Translations under genes and position numbers: made by a program
Shown here: positions 60,301-64,000 of the stretch, in pieces
How positions within the stretch are numbered: position 1 is the first letter of the stretch
How the letters are laid out: each line of letters starts with the position of its first letter
Notes under the pieces: generated by a model
What the model saw: only the letters and a program-made list of their open reading frames with translations
What the model was told of the DNA's origin: nothing
Databases searched by the model: none
Origin: Mastacembelus armatus
Taxonomy: Eukaryota > Chordata > Actinopteri > Synbranchiformes > Mastacembelidae
Direction: 5' to 3'
Assembly: GCF_900324485.2 (NCBI RefSeq)
Contig: NC_046634.1
Coordinates: forward strand, 6,651,501-6,715,500
DNA length: 64,000 bases

Positions 60301-62037
60301 ACCGTTTTAAGAGCGATACAATGTGGGTATTTTGGTGAAGAATTGACCCAATATCCTGTTACCTTACTGGTGTGTCGTCAAATGTTTTGGATGTGCTTGT
60401 GAGGTTAACTCCTGTAAATTTTATCTCATGGTTTGCCAAACAAGCGTTTGTTCCTTTTTTACTTGACTTTGAACAAATACAAATAAGAACATTCTGAAAG
60501 GTTTTACCAGGTTGCAAAGGAGCAACATTGTTGATGTTTGTAGATTGTTTCTACATAGATAATGTAGGTATTTTACTCTACAAATCTTTTGTTTTGTTTT
60601 TGCCACAGCAGATTTTCTAACAGCTGAAAGTTAGAATAGACTTGTAAAGGTGATATAAATAATACAATTACATTCCAAGGTTTGTGTTTTGAGGGGCAAT
60701 AAATTATAAAAAATATTGAGAAAAAACAAACTCCTGAATCTAAAGTCTCAGCTTAGCCATCACAGCACAGTAAATAGATTTTTATTCACAACAGAGCTCC
60801 ATATCTTTGAAAAAAAAAGAACATATTCTTTATAGCCTTTATTCTTTTGGAAAAGGTAACTTGGGCTAACACAGGGTTACCACATGTGATGTGATCCAGT
60901 TAGGTGAAGTCTCTGCGTAATCAGGGGTGTGTGGTAAGGTGTTTCTCATGTCAGACTGTCAGGTTGTGACACTTTCTGGAAGTGAAATAAAATGTCCCCC
61001 AATCTGTGTTGCAACAATCCACCTGATTTTTTTCCCTATATTGTCTCTCTTGTGACATATTTTCTTACATATTTTGTTTTTACTGAGTTTCCTTATTTAT
61101 CTCTATAGTTAGTGTAGTTCAGCAGCTACAGCTAGTTTAATATGAGTTTGATCATCAACAGTCTGTCCTTCTCTTCGTTCTGCACTAACAGTCAGTGTGT
61201 ATCCAGACACAAACATGTCTTCTGCTGCCGCCCTCTTTGTCTTAATAAATCACTTCTTTAAGGTTCTCACTGGTAAAACCCACAATGATTAGCATAGCAT
61301 TGTGTTGCGTCACTGCCATTGTCTATCACATATCTGTAAGATAATGAGACATGAAGGTTCCAGCACTCAATAGCGATGGTATTGTCCTGTTGTCAGCCTC
61401 TATCAGAGAGCATTACAGTCCCCTAACAAGAATGGCCTGTTTTCAGTTCCTAGTTACTTTGGCAAACAGCCCACTGTTTTAGTCTTGTAGTCAACAGTGT
61501 CACATGGGGACACCAACTTCACACTTCAGTGAACAAATACTCAGATGACAAAAACAACCTGGATTTATTTCTTAAATTACACAGTTCCTCAAACAACCAT
61601 ACAGTGGCTTCAGAAAATATTCAGAACCATTCACTTTTTTTACATTTTACAGTTTACATTTTTTTCAAATTGTAAAAAAAATGTATTTTCTTTTTTATTG
61701 GTTAACATCACACAGGTTCTAGTTCAGTCTTGCTGGTTTCCAGGTTACAGGGCTACTAATGTGTTTTGCAGATTTCATACTTGAAAATATTTTGTGTTAA
61801 GAATTTGAAAACTGTAATAATATATGTATATAATTGAATATTGCAATTACACTTATGAATTATTTTATTACTGCTCATTAAAAGAAAATGTTTGACTTTA
61901 CTGCTTCCTGTCTGTTGTGGCTGACAGACAGGTTAAGAAATAATGCAAATCAATGTATTCCACTTCACAGGCATGAATTTGTTACAGGCAATATCGCGGG
62001 CATGCTAAGCTTGTGGGGGTCCTCAGACCAACAATCG
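60301..62037. other. Divergent intergenic region cxcr / arpc2
   Basis: No coding exon recognised on either strand. AT-rich, with scattered short open frames that have no family resemblance. Confidence 0.5.
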
Positions 62038-62071
62038 CGGAAGTGACAGGCGGAAGGAGCCTCGGCGGAAG
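62038..62071 (+). promoter_or_regulatory. Cluster of three ETS-type sites before arpc2
   Basis: CGGAAG occurs at 62038, 62051 and 62066, all in the same direction and within 34 bases, about 80 bases before the arpc2 ATG. GABP/ELK-type sites near the start of TATA-less housekeeping genes are well known. No TATA box is visible. Confidence 0.6.
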
Positions 62072-62148
62072 GATATTTTGCAGAATTTGACACAAAGAGG
62101 TTAATTCCACCAAATTCCCCCTTTTCCTCGACACCGGCGCCCGCTGCG

Positions 62149-64000
62149 ATGATTCTGTTAGAAATCAACAACCGTATTATAGAGGAGACGCTGGCGTTGA
62201 AGTTCGACGGCGCATCCAACGGGTGAGAAACCATTGTCGCACCTGGCTAGCATTGCTAACGCCAGCTAGCTTCCCCTTTGGCCTTTTACCGAGATAAACG
62301 ACTGCATTCATTGATGCAGCAGGGATTTTAGCAGCAGCTGAAAAACGGTTACAGCTTTGCACAGGCTGACAATAAATCTTTTGTGCGTGAAAACACATGC
62401 ATGTACAGTGAGTCGACTTCTCCTGGTCTGACGTGACACGTTAGCCGGAGCCGGGGTGTGTCTGCTCGGTTCGGTTTGGGTTGTGCCCGCACCGGCACAT
62501 GTGTAGGAGTGACCCACCGAACCTTTTGTTTTGTTTATTTTAATTCTCCGCCTAACAAATGCTCAGAAAAACAATTTCAAACGTTTTAAAAAGTACCGTA
62601 TTTTCCAGAATATAAGTCGCACTGAAATAATAGTCGCTTAAGGCAAACACGGCCTTGTTAAACAGAAAAACACATGTATACGTCTAATTATACTAATTAT
62701 CGTCTAAATTAACTTATAAAGAGTTGTAAATTAACACATATAAGTCGCTTCTCTGTAAAAGGCGCACTACAAGCCAGAGAAGTAAAACAAAGTGCGAGTT
62801 TTGGTCCAGAAAATACGGTATCTAGCAGACAGCAATATTGTTGTTTGTATCTTATTTTTTCTGTTTTTCATAATTAATAGAGGCATATTAATCGTTAATT
62901 CATGTCTCGACTAGCTGCTTTTATAATAACAAGGGGCTTAAATCAGAATCCAAGCTTCATACGGCACCACAGAAGCAGCTGGAGGCTACTCGTTAGTTAA
63001 CCCTGTCTCCAGATTCCGCATTCCTGTGGTGAAGCCGAGTCAAGTCCGTGCACAGCCAGTGTGCAGCGTGCGCAGCTTGGACAGGCTTGGCATCATCCGA
63101 CTTTAAAAAGTGTTCAGTTATTACTGTACATCCCCAAAATAATCCAGCTGCTTTTAAAACTGACCATATTGTCAAGGTGATTGATTGAATAGGTTGATGT
63201 GCACATTGTACACACACTAAGCTGCACAATAATTATTGGAATTAAATGTGAATTGTGGATGTAACGCATTGACTGCTTTCTCTGTGCAACAATCATTTCC
63301 TAATTTTACTTTTCCTTGTAGAACCAAACCAGAAGCTGTTGATGTGACATTTGCAGGTGAGATCTGCAGCTAGTTTAACTCCTTGCTGTGTACTTTTGTA
63401 CCACACAGGTACATTGCGGTGTGGTTGCTGATATTGCTTTAGAAAATATTTAGAAATATGTTATCTAACCAGCTGTGCCCAGTGCTGTTTAGAACCAAAT
63501 GACTTAAATCCAAATCATGCCATGCAGTAGTTTAAATATGTTTGAAAGCCCAGTAGTTCTGCAAACAGAAATGCCTTGCCTGGATGGTGGTATGCATTTT
63601 CATAGAATGGATTATAGGATTTGTGATAGTGTTAAGTGTTTGAAGAGGCTGTGAAAAGAGCAACCTCATACTGTTCATGACAAAATGTGTTGACAATTAA
63701 AATTAGTGTCACTCAGTTTCCTGTGTACACAGTAATAACTTAGTTTTCTCTGAGCACCATGAATATTAGGAAGTTTTAAAACTGTACTGTACAAACTTGG
63801 TGCTGCTGCTGTCATCATTTCTCTTACAGACATGCATTCTATGCAGTCAGCCCTGTCAGCAATCACTACAAGAAAGCAAATGTTACATCTCCCATGAGAA
63901 ATTGATAATAAATAAATATAAATAAATAAACTAATGTCAAGCTGCCAGAGGTAAAGCATTAAGAGCTTCTAGTCATAAACCACCTGCAGGCTTTAATAAT
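62149..64000 (+). CDS. arpc2: Actin-related protein 2/3 complex subunit 2 (partial, 5' end)
   Basis: The p34 subunit forms the core of the Arp2/3 complex that nucleates branched actin filaments. Only the first two coding exons lie in the window: 62149-62222 (MILLEINNRIIEETLALKFD and five more codons, ending in a split Gly codon before gtgag) and 63322-63356 (TKPEAVDVTFA, ending in a split codon before gtgag). The two join in phase and are nearly identical to the first 36 residues of human ARPC2. The next exon, expected to begin with a DFDGVLYHI-like sequence, is not found before the window ends. The intron between them (62223-63321) carries a small inverted-repeat element. Confidence 0.95.
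62594..62820. mobile_element. MITE with 30-base terminal inverted repeats, arpc2 intron 1
   Basis: The left end begins taccgtattttccagaa and runs on to tataagtcgcact. The right end in reverse complement begins taccgtattttctggacc and runs to ctcgcact, with about 24 of 30 bases matching. The element starts and ends in TA. The 'ccgtattttcc...ataagtcgcac' end is a type that I know from vertebrate and fish MITEs. No transposase is present in 227 bases. Confidence 0.8.

Overview
The window is nuclear DNA from a ray-finned (teleost) fish. The evidence is intron-rich vertebrate genes with GT-AG junctions, short introns, abundant GT/TA microsatellites, and dispersed repeats of types common in fish genomes. 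It contains no bacterial, organellar or viral gene, and no tRNA, rRNA or CRISPR array was seen. All gene names come from recognising translated exons by eye. Exon borders were set by reading splice sites and checking that the reading phase is continuous across every junction.

Layout. 1-7.5 kb: no recognisable gene. 7.5-23.7 kb (+): DDX3-type DEAD-box RNA helicase in 20 coding exons, one of them a 51-base cassette, followed by a very long probable 3' untranslated region. 24.2-28.9 kb (-): tgds, a dTDP-glucose 4,6-dehydratase-like protein, whose first intron holds a truncated RTE-type LINE with a 16-base target duplication. 29.7-32.4 kb (+): gpr180, divergent from tgds across about 0.78 kb with two CCAAT boxes. 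34.8-35.8 kb (+): smim11, a single-pass micro-membrane protein. 38.2-42.1 kb (+): slc19a1, reduced folate carrier. 45.7-48.9 kb (-): a CD2/SLAM-like two-Ig-domain receptor. 50.0-53.9 kb (-): a CYP4F-like P450. 55.2-57.9 kb (+): a short multi-exon insulin receptor substrate (PH + PTB + YxxM motifs). 59.1-60.1 kb (-): a CXCR1/CXCR2-like chemokine receptor. 62.1 kb to the end (+): the first two coding exons of arpc2, which continues beyond the window.

The genes do not form one pathway. Several pairs match known vertebrate neighbours: TGDS-GPR180 are adjacent in human, and CXCR1/2 lie beside ARPC2 in human, which supports those calls. The most interesting points are the cassette exon in the helicase core, an Ala where CYP4 enzymes often carry the heme-linking Glu, the butyrophilin-like 21/21/27-base tail exons of the Ig receptor, the compact IRS gene with introns through its PH/PTB region, and several small inverted-repeat elements. 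I found no wholly new biological system and do not claim one.
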